Shown: in pieces, positions 41,079 to 49,061 of the stretch
Layout of the letters: each line of letters opens with the position of its first letter
Position numbering within the stretch: position 1 is the first letter of the stretch
Origin: Rhodoferax sp.
GTDB taxonomy: Bacteria; Pseudomonadota; Gammaproteobacteria; Burkholderiales; Burkholderiaceae_C
Length of the DNA: 64,000 nucleotides
Assembly: GCF_030697375.1 (NCBI RefSeq)
Contig: NZ_JAUYQD010000009.1
Location: 1 to 64,000, forward strand
Reading direction: 5' to 3'
The notes under the pieces: generated by a model
Database searches by the model: none
What the model saw: the letters and a program-made list of their open reading frames with translations, nothing else
Told to the model about the DNA's origin: nothing
Program-made: the position numbers and the translations under genes

Positions 41079-42410
41079 CAGCCCTTTCACCGCCAGCGCC
41101 GTGCGCAGGGCGGCGCCGCGGTGGGCTTGGCTCCAGGACAGGGCGGCGCTACGCGCCTGCGCCAGTTCAGCGGGGGTGTGCACCAGCGCCAGCGCTTGCG
41201 CCACTGCGGTGGGCAAGTCGGGCTGCGCAAACGCTGCGCCCGCGGCCTGCGCCAGTGCGGTGGCTTCGGCAAAATTGAAAGTGTGCGGCCCCATCAGCAC
41301 CGGGCAGCCGCAGGCCGCCGCTTCGATCAGGTTTTGTCCGCCCAAAGGCGCAAAGCTGCCGCCCAACAAAGCCACGTCGGCCATGCCAAAGTACAGGGCC
41401 ATCTCCCCCAGCGAGTCTCCCAGCCAGATATCGGCCTCTGGCGGTGCATCCGCCCAGGCGCTGCGGCGCGCCACGGTGAAACCCTGGGCGGCCAACAGGG
41501 TGGCCACAGCGTCAAAACGCTGCGGATGGCGCGGCACAATGAGCCACTGCACCGCCTCTTTTGCTATAGTTTTAGGAGCTGCTTGCGCATATTCCACGGG
41601 GGCTAGAGCCCTTATTTGCTTAAGAATATCGAGCAACAGCTGCTCTTCCCCTTCGCGCGAGCTGGCAAACATCAGCACCGGCCGGTTGCACACCTGGCGC
41701 CAGGCACGCCCTTGCGCCAGTTGCGCCGCATCGGGCGTGGCGTCGAACTTGAAGTTGCCCAGCACGCCCTGCACCGGCGCGCCCAACTGGCTCAAACGTG
41801 CGGCATCGTCCGCCGACTGGGCCCACACGGCGGCTAGGCCCCGGTAGGCTGGCCGGGACAGCCAAGCCAGACGCTGGGCCTGGCGCAGGGACTTGTCGCT
41901 CAAACGGGCGTTGACCAAGCACAGCGGCACACCGGCGCGGGCGCAGCCGGCCACCAGGTTCGGCCATACCTCGGTTTCCACCAGCAAGCCGATGCGGGGC
42001 CGAAAATGCGCCAAAAACCGCCCCACCGCGCCGGGCGTGTCCCAGGGCTGCCACACCTGCACATCGCCGGGCTGCAGCAACGCCCTGCCCTGCGCGCGGC
42101 CGGTGGCGGTGCCGTGGGTCAGCAGCAGGCGCATGCCGGGCAACTGGCTGCGCAACTGCGCCACCAGCACCGCCACCGCCCGCGTTTCCCCCAGCGAGAC
42201 GGCGTGGACCCAGACCAGTGCGGGTTCGCCGCCCGCCACGGCCGGGGCTGGAGCCATGCGCTGAGCAGCCTGCGCAGGGTGGGTGTAATACCCAAAACGC
42301 TCTTCGATGGCTTCGCCGTAACCGGGCTCTGCCCGTGCGCGCCGGTGCAGCTTGCGCCGCAGCAGGGGCTGCACCAGCCACATGGCCCAGGAATACAGGC
42401 GCAGCATCAT
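41067..42410 (-). CDS. waaA: Kdo transferase WaaA, with a repeat-encoded insertion
   Basis: WaaA transfers Kdo from CMP-Kdo to lipid A precursor at the inner membrane. The 447-aa protein has an N-terminal anchor (LRLYSWAMWLVQPLLRRKLH), the HAVSLGETRA segment with the catalytic Glu, and ETEVWPNLVAGC. GT-B donor-site motifs (LLGGSFAPLGGQNLIEAAAC) follow. Residues about 263-284 (KQIRALAPVEYAQAAPKTIAKE) are encoded by repeat copy E. They sit between the ASSREGEE strand and the WLIVPRHPQRF strand, which are normally closer. Start at 42410 overlaps the waaC stop (ATGA). Confidence 0.92.
   Translation of the reverse strand: MMLRLYSWAMWLVQPLLRRKLHRRARAEPGYGEAIEERFGYYTHPAQAAQRMAPAPAVAGGEPALVWVHAVSLGETRAVAVLVAQLRSQLPGMRLLLTHGTATGRAQGRALLQPGDVQVWQPWDTPGAVGRFLAHFRPRIGLLVETEVWPNLVAGCARAGVPLCLVNARLSDKSLRQAQRLAWLSRPAYRGLAAVWAQSADDAARLSQLGAPVQGVLGNFKFDATPDAAQLAQGRAWRQVCNRPVLMFASSREGEEQLLLDILKQIRALAPVEYAQAAPKTIAKEAVQWLIVPRHPQRFDAVATLLAAQGFTVARRSAWADAPPEADIWLGDSLGEMALYFGMADVALLGGSFAPLGGQNLIEAAACGCPVLMGPHTFNFAEATALAQAAGAAFAQPDLPTAVAQALALVHTPAELAQARSAALSWSQAHRGAALRTALAVKGLLVG
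41561..41624 (+). repeat. interspersed repeat, copy E (inside waaA)
   Basis: This is the fullest copy: TTGCTATAGTTTTAGGAGCT, GCTTGCGCATATTCCACGGG, GGCTAGAGCCCTTATTTGCT, TAAG. It lies antisense within waaA and is read as an uninterrupted in-frame segment containing RALAPVEYAQAAPKTIA. Confidence 0.85.
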
Positions 42411-43438
42411 CGGCACAACACCGGGGTGTCCAGCCCTTCCCAGGCCTGCCACACCGCGTCCACCTCGGGCCAGGGTGCGGCGTACACGCTGACCTGGCGG
42501 GCGGCGTTGGCGCCCGGTGGGCCGGTGCGCCAGGCGGTGTCGAAGTTGTAGATCTGCACATGGGGCAGGCCCAGCGCCACGGCGATGTGGCTCAGGCCGC
42601 TGTCCACCCCGATGACGCCCGCGCAGCGGGCCATGGTGTCGGTGAGTGCGTCCAGCCCCATGCTAGGCCAGACCCAGGCCTCGTCCAGTTGGGCCGCGAT
42701 GGCTTCGCTGGTGGTCTTTTCCGCCGCCGATCCGTGGGCCAGCGCCACCATGAAACCGCTGTGGTTGAGACGCTGCCCCAGGGCCACCCAGGAGGCCAGC
42801 GGCCACTGCTTGTCGGCGCGCGAAGTGCCGTGCACCAAAGCCACCACCGGCGTGCGCGGAGCGAAGGGATTCGCACCAAAGCCAGAGGTCAGCACCGTGG
42901 GCGGCGCGGCCCACAAAGCTCCAGGCAACAGGCCAAAGCACAGCGACTCGGGCGCCTCGTATTTGAAGGCCGCCGCACACAGAATGCGCGAACGTTGCAC
43001 CGCATGCACATGCGGCTCCAGCTCAATCGCCACGTCGGCCACCCAGCGCGCGGGGGCTTCAAAACTAGAGCCCTCCGTCTGGTTGGCCAGGCTGATGCGC
43101 CGCCCGCGTGGCGTGGTGCGCGCCAGCCAAGACACCAGCGCCGACTTGCTCAGGCCCTGCAGATCGATGACCGCGTCATACGCGTCCGCCTGCAGCTCGG
43201 CCTTGAACGCCCGCCACTCCTGGCGGGTTTTCCGGGAGAAAGGGGACTTGCGCCAGCGGCGCAAATCGCAGGCAATCACCCGGCGCACACCCTCGCAGCG
43301 CGCCACCAGGGGCGCAAACGCGCCCTCCACCACCCAGTCGATCTGCACGCCCGCAAAGGCCTGGCGCAAATCCTGCACCGCGGGCATGGCGTGCACCACG
43401 TCCCCCAGCGAGGAGAGTTTGACGATGAGGATCTTCAA
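42407..43438 (-). CDS. waaC: ADP-heptose:LPS heptosyltransferase I
   Basis: This 343-aa GT9-family enzyme adds the first heptose to Kdo2-lipid A. It starts MKILIVKLSSLGDVVHAMPA. VDWVVEGAFAPLV-like and DLQGLSKSALVSWLA segments follow. The nucleotide-binding half carries FVHGTSRADKQWP-like residues (ALVHGTSRADKQWPLASWVA) and GVDSGLSHIAVALGLPHVQI. It is sandwiched with 4-bp overlaps between the phosphomannomutase gene and waaA, so the three form a tight LPS-core operon. Confidence 0.93.
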   Translation of the reverse strand: MKILIVKLSSLGDVVHAMPAVQDLRQAFAGVQIDWVVEGAFAPLVARCEGVRRVIACDLRRWRKSPFSRKTRQEWRAFKAELQADAYDAVIDLQGLSKSALVSWLARTTPRGRRISLANQTEGSSFEAPARWVADVAIELEPHVHAVQRSRILCAAAFKYEAPESLCFGLLPGALWAAPPTVLTSGFGANPFAPRTPVVALVHGTSRADKQWPLASWVALGQRLNHSGFMVALAHGSAAEKTTSEAIAAQLDEAWVWPSMGLDALTDTMARCAGVIGVDSGLSHIAVALGLPHVQIYNFDTAWRTGPPGANAARQVSVYAAPWPEVDAVWQAWEGLDTPVLCR

Positions 43439-44817
43439 TGCGCCGCCGCCTCAAAATGCGCGTCGGGTTTAACCGCATGCAAAAGGCGCAGCATGTCGGC
43501 CTGGATACGCTCCAGCGCGGCCTGGGTCTGCCCTTCAAAACGCAGCACCAGCACCGGCGTGGTGTTGGAAGCGCGCACCAGCCCAAAGCCATCGGGCCAG
43601 TCCACACGCAAGCCGTCAATCGTGTTGACCACGGCTGGCGCGGCAAACGCCGCGCGGGCCACCAACTGCTCTACCAAGCCATGCGGCTCGCCTTCGGCGC
43701 AGGCCACATTCAGCTCGGGGGTGGAAAAACTGGTGGGCAAGGCATGGAGCACCGCGTTGGCATCGGGTGCGTGGCTGACGATCTCCAGCAAACGGGCGCC
43801 CGCATAGGTGCCGTCGTCAAAGCCAAACCAGCGCTCCTTGAAGAAAATATGGCCACTCATTTCGCCGCCCAGGGGCGAATCGATCTCTTTCATCTTGGCC
43901 TTGATCAGCGAATGGCCGGTCTTGAACATCAGGGGCTCGCCGCCCGCCTCGGCGATGGCCGGGGCCAGGCGCTGCGAGCACTTCACGTCGAACACGATGG
44001 TGCCACCGGGCACGCGCGAGAGCACGTCGCGCGCGAACAGCATCATCTGGCGGTCGGGGTAGATGTTGGTGCCGTCTTTGGTGACGATGCCCAGCCGGTC
44101 GCCGTCACCGTCAAAGGCCAGGCCCAGTTCAGCGTCTCCGGCTTGCAGCGCGGCAATCAGGTCGCGCAGGTTTTCAGGCTTGCTGGGGTCGGGGTGGTGG
44201 TTGGGGAAGTTGCCGTCCACCGTGCTGAACAGCTCCTGCACCTCGCAGCCAATGGCGCGCAGGATGCCGGGGGCCGAGGCACCGGCCACACCGTTGCCCG
44301 AGTCCACCACGATTTTGATGGGCCGGTCCAGCTTGATATCCCCCACGATGCGCGCGGTGTAGGCCGGCAGCACATCCACCGCCCGGCGGGTCGCACCCGC
44401 TCTCAGCGTCCAGCTCTCAGTCTCCATCATGCGGCGCAGGGCCTGGATGTCTTCGCCGTAGATGGCGCGCCCGGCCATCACCATCTTGAAACCGTTGTAA
44501 TCGCGCGGATTGTGGCTGCCGGTGACCTGGATACCGCTGGTGCACAGGGTATTGGCCGCAAAGTACAGCATGGGGGTGGTGACCATGCCCACGTCAATGA
44601 CGCTGACGCCCGCCTCTTCCAGCCCCCGCATCAGGGCCTGCGAGAGCAGGGGGCCGCTCAAACGCCCGTCGCGCCCCACCGCCACCGTGGTTTCGCCTTG
44701 CGCCAGGGCCACGGTGCCAAAGGCCCGGCCCAGCCCGAGAGCGACTTCTTCGGTCAAAGTGCTGGGAACGATGCCACGGATGTCGTAGGCTTTGAAAATA
44801 CTGGCCGAAATTTGCAT
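43435..44817 (-). CDS. phosphomannomutase/phosphoglucomutase (AlgC-type)
   Basis: The 460-aa alpha-D-phosphohexomutase has all four family sites. These are the phosphoserine loop QVTGSHNPRDYNGFKMV, the metal loop FDGDGDRLGIVT, the sugar loop GGEMSGHIFF and the C-terminal phosphate loop RASNTTPVLVLRFEGQ. It interconverts hexose 1- and 6-phosphates for LPS or exopolysaccharide precursors. Its stop overlaps the waaC ATG. Just upstream of its start is a 12-bp palindrome, CCTATATATAGG (44827-44838), which may overlap its -10 region. Mannose versus glucose preference cannot be read from sequence. Confidence 0.9.
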   Translation of the reverse strand: MQISASIFKAYDIRGIVPSTLTEEVALGLGRAFGTVALAQGETTVAVGRDGRLSGPLLSQALMRGLEEAGVSVIDVGMVTTPMLYFAANTLCTSGIQVTGSHNPRDYNGFKMVMAGRAIYGEDIQALRRMMETESWTLRAGATRRAVDVLPAYTARIVGDIKLDRPIKIVVDSGNGVAGASAPGILRAIGCEVQELFSTVDGNFPNHHPDPSKPENLRDLIAALQAGDAELGLAFDGDGDRLGIVTKDGTNIYPDRQMMLFARDVLSRVPGGTIVFDVKCSQRLAPAIAEAGGEPLMFKTGHSLIKAKMKEIDSPLGGEMSGHIFFKERWFGFDDGTYAGARLLEIVSHAPDANAVLHALPTSFSTPELNVACAEGEPHGLVEQLVARAAFAAPAVVNTIDGLRVDWPDGFGLVRASNTTPVLVLRFEGQTQAALERIQADMLRLLHAVKPDAHFEAAAH

Positions 44818-44932
44818 TGTTGGATCCCTATATATAGGCGCGTGCGTATGCGTGCGCCACTGGGGCAGGATTGTAGGGGGCGGGCTAATGGCTTATCCTC
44901 AATAGACTGTTGTCCCCACCAAGGAAATTGCC

Positions 44933-46042
44933 ATGACCCAAGCCATTCGACGTATCGCGATCTGCACCGGGGGCGGCGACGCGCCCGGCCTCAATGCGGT
45001 GATCCGGGCCACGGTGTCGGCCGCCGCCAACCGGGGCTGGGAAACCGTCGGCATTCGGGACGGTTTCAACGGCATCTTGCAGCCCGAGCGTTACCCCAAG
45101 GGCGGTGTCACCCTGCTCACCCGCGACCGGGTGCGTGGCATTTCCCACCTGGGCGGCACCATCATCGGCACCACCAACCGGGGCAACCCGTTCCACTTCC
45201 CCACCCCCCAGCCCGACGGCAGCGTGCAAGATACCGACCGCTCCGACGAAGTTCTGGACTATTTCAAACGCGAGGGCATTGACGCCCTGGTGTCCGTAGG
45301 GGGCGATGGGTCGCTCACCATTGCCAATGAATTGCACCGCAAGGGCCTGCGCGTGGTGGGCGTGCCCAAGACCATTGACAACGACCTGGACAAAACCTTC
45401 ACCACCTTCGGGTTTGACACGGCCGTGTCCTTTGCCACCGAATGCCTGGACCGCCTGCACAGCACCGCCGAGAGCCACCAGCGGGTCATGGTGGTGGAAG
45501 TCATGGGGCGCTACGCCGGCTGGATTGCCCTGCACGCCGGCATCTCGGGCGGGGCGCACGCCATTCTCATCCCCGAAATTCCCTACGACCTGGACAAAGT
45601 GCTGGCCAAGATTGGCGAGCGCGATGCCGAGGGCCGCATGTACACCCTGGTGGTGGTGGCCGAGGGCGCACAGCCGCACCAAGGTGAACGCGCCCTGCTG
45701 GCACCCGCCGAGATTGGCCATGCCGAGCGCTTGGGCGGCATCGGTGAACGCGTGGCCCAGGCGCTGGCCCAGCGCAGCGGCAAGGATGCCCGTGTGGTGG
45801 TGCTGGGCCACTTGCTGCGCGGCGGCAGCCCCACCTCCTTTGACCGGCTGGCCGCCATGCGCTTTGGCACGGCAGCCGTGCGGGCGCTGGAAGAAGGCCT
45901 GTCGGGCGTGATGGTCTCGCTGGCGTTTCCCAACGTGGTCTATGTCCACCTGGAGGAAGTGGCCGGGCGCATGAAAGCCGTGCCCCTGGACTGCGACACG
46001 CTGCAAACCGGGCGCGATTTGGGCGTGTGTTTCGGCGATTAA
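44933..46042 (+). CDS. pfkA: 6-phosphofructokinase, hybrid phosphoryl-donor motif
   Basis: The 369-aa PfkA-family enzyme phosphorylates fructose 6-phosphate. Motifs: TGGGDAPGLNAVIRA, SVGGDGSLTIA, VPKTIDNDLDKT, VEVMGRYAGWIAL and LGHLLRGGSPTSFDRL. GGDGS with Gly at the donor position is typical of ATP enzymes. The Lys in PKTIDND is typical of PPi enzymes, although trypanosomal ATP-PFKs share this mix. An aagga ribosome site precedes the ATG. The window also encodes a full Entner-Doudoroff branch, so the cell may use both routes or use PFK for gluconeogenic or PPi metabolism. Confidence 0.9.
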   Translation: MTQAIRRIAICTGGGDAPGLNAVIRATVSAAANRGWETVGIRDGFNGILQPERYPKGGVTLLTRDRVRGISHLGGTIIGTTNRGNPFHFPTPQPDGSVQDTDRSDEVLDYFKREGIDALVSVGGDGSLTIANELHRKGLRVVGVPKTIDNDLDKTFTTFGFDTAVSFATECLDRLHSTAESHQRVMVVEVMGRYAGWIALHAGISGGAHAILIPEIPYDLDKVLAKIGERDAEGRMYTLVVVAEGAQPHQGERALLAPAEIGHAERLGGIGERVAQALAQRSGKDARVVVLGHLLRGGSPTSFDRLAAMRFGTAAVRALEEGLSGVMVSLAFPNVVYVHLEEVAGRMKAVPLDCDTLQTGRDLGVCFGD

Positions 46043-46152
46043 ATCGGCGATTAAATAATTTCAATCACCCGCGTCCATATTTCAAACCACCGGCACGGGG
46101 TGGCCCTTACCATCCAGAGGCGTTCAAAAAAAGCCCCTTTCTGGAGACCCCC

Positions 46153-47301
46153 ATGCCCGTGATCACCAACATCGAAGACCTGCGCGTTCTGGCGCAAAAG
46201 CGCGTGCCCCGCATGTTTTACGACTACGCGGACTCCGGCTCCTGGACCGAGAGCACCTACCGCGCCAACGAAAGCGATTTTCAGAAAATCAAGCTGCGCC
46301 AGCGCGTGGCCGTGAACATGGAAAACCGCAGCACCGCCACCACCATGGTCGGGCAAAAAGTCGCCATGCCGGTGGCCATCGCACCCACGGGCTTGACCGG
46401 CATGCAGCATGCCGATGGTGAAATTTTGGCGGCCAAGTCGGCTAAAAAATTCGGCATTCCCTTCACACTCTCGACCATGAGCATTTGCTCCATCGAAGAC
46501 GTGGCCCAGGAGACCGGCAACCACCCTTTCTGGTTCCAGCTCTACGTGATGAAAGACCGCGACTACATCGAGCGCCTGATCGACCGCGCCAAGGCTGCTG
46601 GCTGCTCAGCCCTGGTGCTCACGCTGGACCTGCAAATCCTGGGCCAGCGCCACAAAGACCTGAAAAACGGCCTCTCCGCCCCGCCCAAACTCACCGTGGC
46701 CAACATCCTGAACATGATGACCAAGCCACGCTGGGGCTTAGGGATGCTGGGCACCAAACGGCACGGCTTTGGCAACATCATCGGCCACGTCAAGGGCGTG
46801 GAAAACATGGGTTCCCTCTCCGAGTGGACCGCCAAGCAGTTCGACCCGGGCCTGAACTGGGGCGATGTGGAGTGGATCAAGAAACGCTGGGGTGGCAAAT
46901 TGATTCTCAAAGGCATCCAGGACGTGGAGGATGCGCACCTGGCCGTCAACTCCGGGGCGGACGCCCTGATCGTCTCCAACCACGGCGGGCGCCAGCTCGA
47001 CGGCGCCGAGTCCTCCATCCGCGCACTGCCGCAGATTGTGGAGGCGGTGGGCCAGCAGATCGAAGTGCACATGGACGGCGGCATCCGCAGCGGGCAAGAC
47101 GTGCTCAAGGCCCGCGCCCTGGGTGCGCAGGGCACCTACATCGGCCGCGCATTTTTGTATGGCCTGGGCGCCATGGGCGAGGCGGGCGTGGACAAGGTGC
47201 TGGAGATCATCCACAAGGAGCTGGACCTGACCATGGCGTTTTGCGGCCACACCAACATCCATACGGTCGACAAAGGCATATTGCTGCCAGGCACTTTTTA
47301 A
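46153..47301 (+). CDS. FMN-dependent alpha-hydroxy-acid dehydrogenase (LldD-like)
   Basis: The ATG at 46153 (ggag site; track start at 46027 rejected) gives 382 aa of the LldD/glycolate-oxidase family. Visible sites: FYDYADSGSWTESTYRAN, PVAIAPTGLTGM, FQLYVMKDRD, the FMN Lys in KLILKGIQDVEDA, the catalytic His in VSNHGGRQLDGA (near 277) and MDGGIRSGQDVLKA. It most likely oxidises L-lactate or a related hydroxy acid to the keto acid and passes electrons to the quinone pool. It stands alone between pfkA and a GGDEF gene. Confidence 0.88.
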   Translation: MPVITNIEDLRVLAQKRVPRMFYDYADSGSWTESTYRANESDFQKIKLRQRVAVNMENRSTATTMVGQKVAMPVAIAPTGLTGMQHADGEILAAKSAKKFGIPFTLSTMSICSIEDVAQETGNHPFWFQLYVMKDRDYIERLIDRAKAAGCSALVLTLDLQILGQRHKDLKNGLSAPPKLTVANILNMMTKPRWGLGMLGTKRHGFGNIIGHVKGVENMGSLSEWTAKQFDPGLNWGDVEWIKKRWGGKLILKGIQDVEDAHLAVNSGADALIVSNHGGRQLDGAESSIRALPQIVEAVGQQIEVHMDGGIRSGQDVLKARALGAQGTYIGRAFLYGLGAMGEAGVDKVLEIIHKELDLTMAFCGHTNIHTVDKGILLPGTF

Positions 47302-47357
47302 TGGGTTAGGGCTGGCGTACCATGGGGGTGGGGAGTTGATACAACAAGGCCATCCAC

Positions 47358-49049
47358 ATGAAGCACAAGCGCACTCCACCCGACCCGGCCCGGTTTCCCG
47401 GCATAGGCGACAACTTCCACTACCTGGCCTACCCGGCCAACCTCCTGGTCTGGATGAGCGACACCGAGGGCCGGTGCAGCTTTGTCAGCCCCTCCTGGAC
47501 CACTTTCACCGGCCGCGAACGCGCCCTGGAACTGGACAGGGGCTGGCTGGACTGTGTACACCCCGATGACATCGCCCCATTGACGCAGGGTTTGAGAGAG
47601 GCGCACACCGGCCAGCAGCCGTTTCGCCTGCTGTTTCGCTACCGGCGCGACGACGGCTTCTACCGCTGGCTGGTGGGCCAGGGCATGCCCCACACCACGC
47701 CGGCCCACACATTCGATGGCCACCTGTGCCTGTGCTTCGACGTCACGCCCTACCAGGAGGGTGAGGCGGATATGGAGCGTTCCATCCAAAACGTATTCCC
47801 CTTGCTGAACGAGACCCGGCTGGTGGCGGTCATTCTGGACACCCACGGGCGCATACAGTTTTCGAACGGGGGTTTGTGCCGGCTGCTGAACCGCCATGGA
47901 ACGGAGCTGATGAACTGCGCGCTGTTCCAGCGCCACTGTGCCGCCAACGACCGGGGGCTGTATGAGCGCCTCTATCCCCACGGAAGCCAGGCCCCCCTGT
48001 TCCCTGCCGAATTTCAATCGGAACTGCTCACGCAAGAACAGCAGTCGCGCCATGTCTCGTGGCATGCCGTGGTGTGGCGCGATTACCTGGGGCGCGTCAA
48101 AGGCACCATGCTGATTGGCGACGATGTCACCGCCTTGCACCGCGAAGAGGCGGAGACCTTGCTGTACGTCAAAGCCTTTGAAGCCACGGAGCACGCGATT
48201 GTGGTGACCGACGCACAGGGTTGCATCCTTTCGGTCAACCAGGCTTTCACCACCCTCACCGGCTACAGCCGCGAAGAGGCGCTGGGCAACAACCCGCGCA
48301 TGCTGAAATCGGGCCGGCACGACAAAGACTTTTACAAGGAACTGTGGGCCTCGGTTCTAAGCACCGGGCATTGGCACGGCGACGTGTGGGACCGGCACAA
48401 GGACGGCGGCATTTATCCCAAATACCTGTCCATCAGCGCCATCAAGAACGCCCAAGGCGAGCCCACCAACTTCATCGGCATTTTTTACGATATCTCGGAG
48501 CGCAAGACCATCGAAGAGCGCCTGGACCACCTGGCCCACTACGACCCGCTGACCGGGCTGCCCAACCGCAGCCTGCTGATCGACCGGCTGGAGCAAGCGG
48601 TCGAACGCGCGATCCGGCTGGGCACCAAAGTGGCCATGCTCTACCTGGACCTGGACCACTTCAAACAGGTCAACGACAGCTTTGGCCACGCCGCAGGGGA
48701 TGCCCTGCTCAAGGCTGTTGGCCAGCGCATGAAGACCTGTGTGCGCGGTGTGGACACGGTGGCCCGCCTGGGGGGTGACGAATTTGTGGTGCTGGTGCCC
48801 GACATGCACGAAGCCAGCGACATTGGCACGGTGGCCGCCAAACTACTGGAAACACTCACCCCGGCCTACCTCATCGAAGGCCACTGGGCGGTGAGCGCGC
48901 CCAGCATCGGCATCAGCATCTACCCCGACGATGGCGGCAACGCGGACGACCTGATGAAACATGCCGACGCCGCCATGTACCTGGCCAAGCAAAGCGGGCG
49001 CGGCAACTTCAAATATTTCCACAGCCTGCCGCCGCCCAATTACGAGTAA
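47358..49049 (+). CDS. soluble PAS-PAS-PAS-GGDEF diguanylate cyclase
   Basis: The 563-aa protein has no membrane segment. A PAS_3-type domain (about 20-130), a second PAS-like region (about 145-260) and a third PAS (about 268-385) precede a GGDEF domain (390-560). The third PAS carries the recurring TGYSREEALGNNPRMLKSGR motif. The active-site GGDEF (472-476) is intact, with an RxxD inhibitory-site motif at 463-466, so it should make c-di-GMP with product feedback. Input signals are unknown. It converges on the Pat gene (12-bp gap). Confidence 0.9.
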   Translation: MKHKRTPPDPARFPGIGDNFHYLAYPANLLVWMSDTEGRCSFVSPSWTTFTGRERALELDRGWLDCVHPDDIAPLTQGLREAHTGQQPFRLLFRYRRDDGFYRWLVGQGMPHTTPAHTFDGHLCLCFDVTPYQEGEADMERSIQNVFPLLNETRLVAVILDTHGRIQFSNGGLCRLLNRHGTELMNCALFQRHCAANDRGLYERLYPHGSQAPLFPAEFQSELLTQEQQSRHVSWHAVVWRDYLGRVKGTMLIGDDVTALHREEAETLLYVKAFEATEHAIVVTDAQGCILSVNQAFTTLTGYSREEALGNNPRMLKSGRHDKDFYKELWASVLSTGHWHGDVWDRHKDGGIYPKYLSISAIKNAQGEPTNFIGIFYDISERKTIEERLDHLAHYDPLTGLPNRSLLIDRLEQAVERAIRLGTKVAMLYLDLDHFKQVNDSFGHAAGDALLKAVGQRMKTCVRGVDTVARLGGDEFVVLVPDMHEASDIGTVAAKLLETLTPAYLIEGHWAVSAPSIGISIYPDDGGNADDLMKHADAAMYLAKQSGRGNFKYFHSLPPPNYE

Positions 49050-49061
49050 AGCCCCGGTGGC

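Noticed and set aside
44827-44838. CCTATATATAGG palindrome as a regulator operator
   Set aside because: It is short and AT-rich, next to a start codon. It is more simply part of a promoter, and is mentioned only in the phosphomannomutase entry.
43438-45282. 614-aa ORF across the phosphomannomutase gene into pfkA
   Set aside because: It is antisense to the phosphomannomutase motifs and overlaps the pfkA start. It has no domain of its own.
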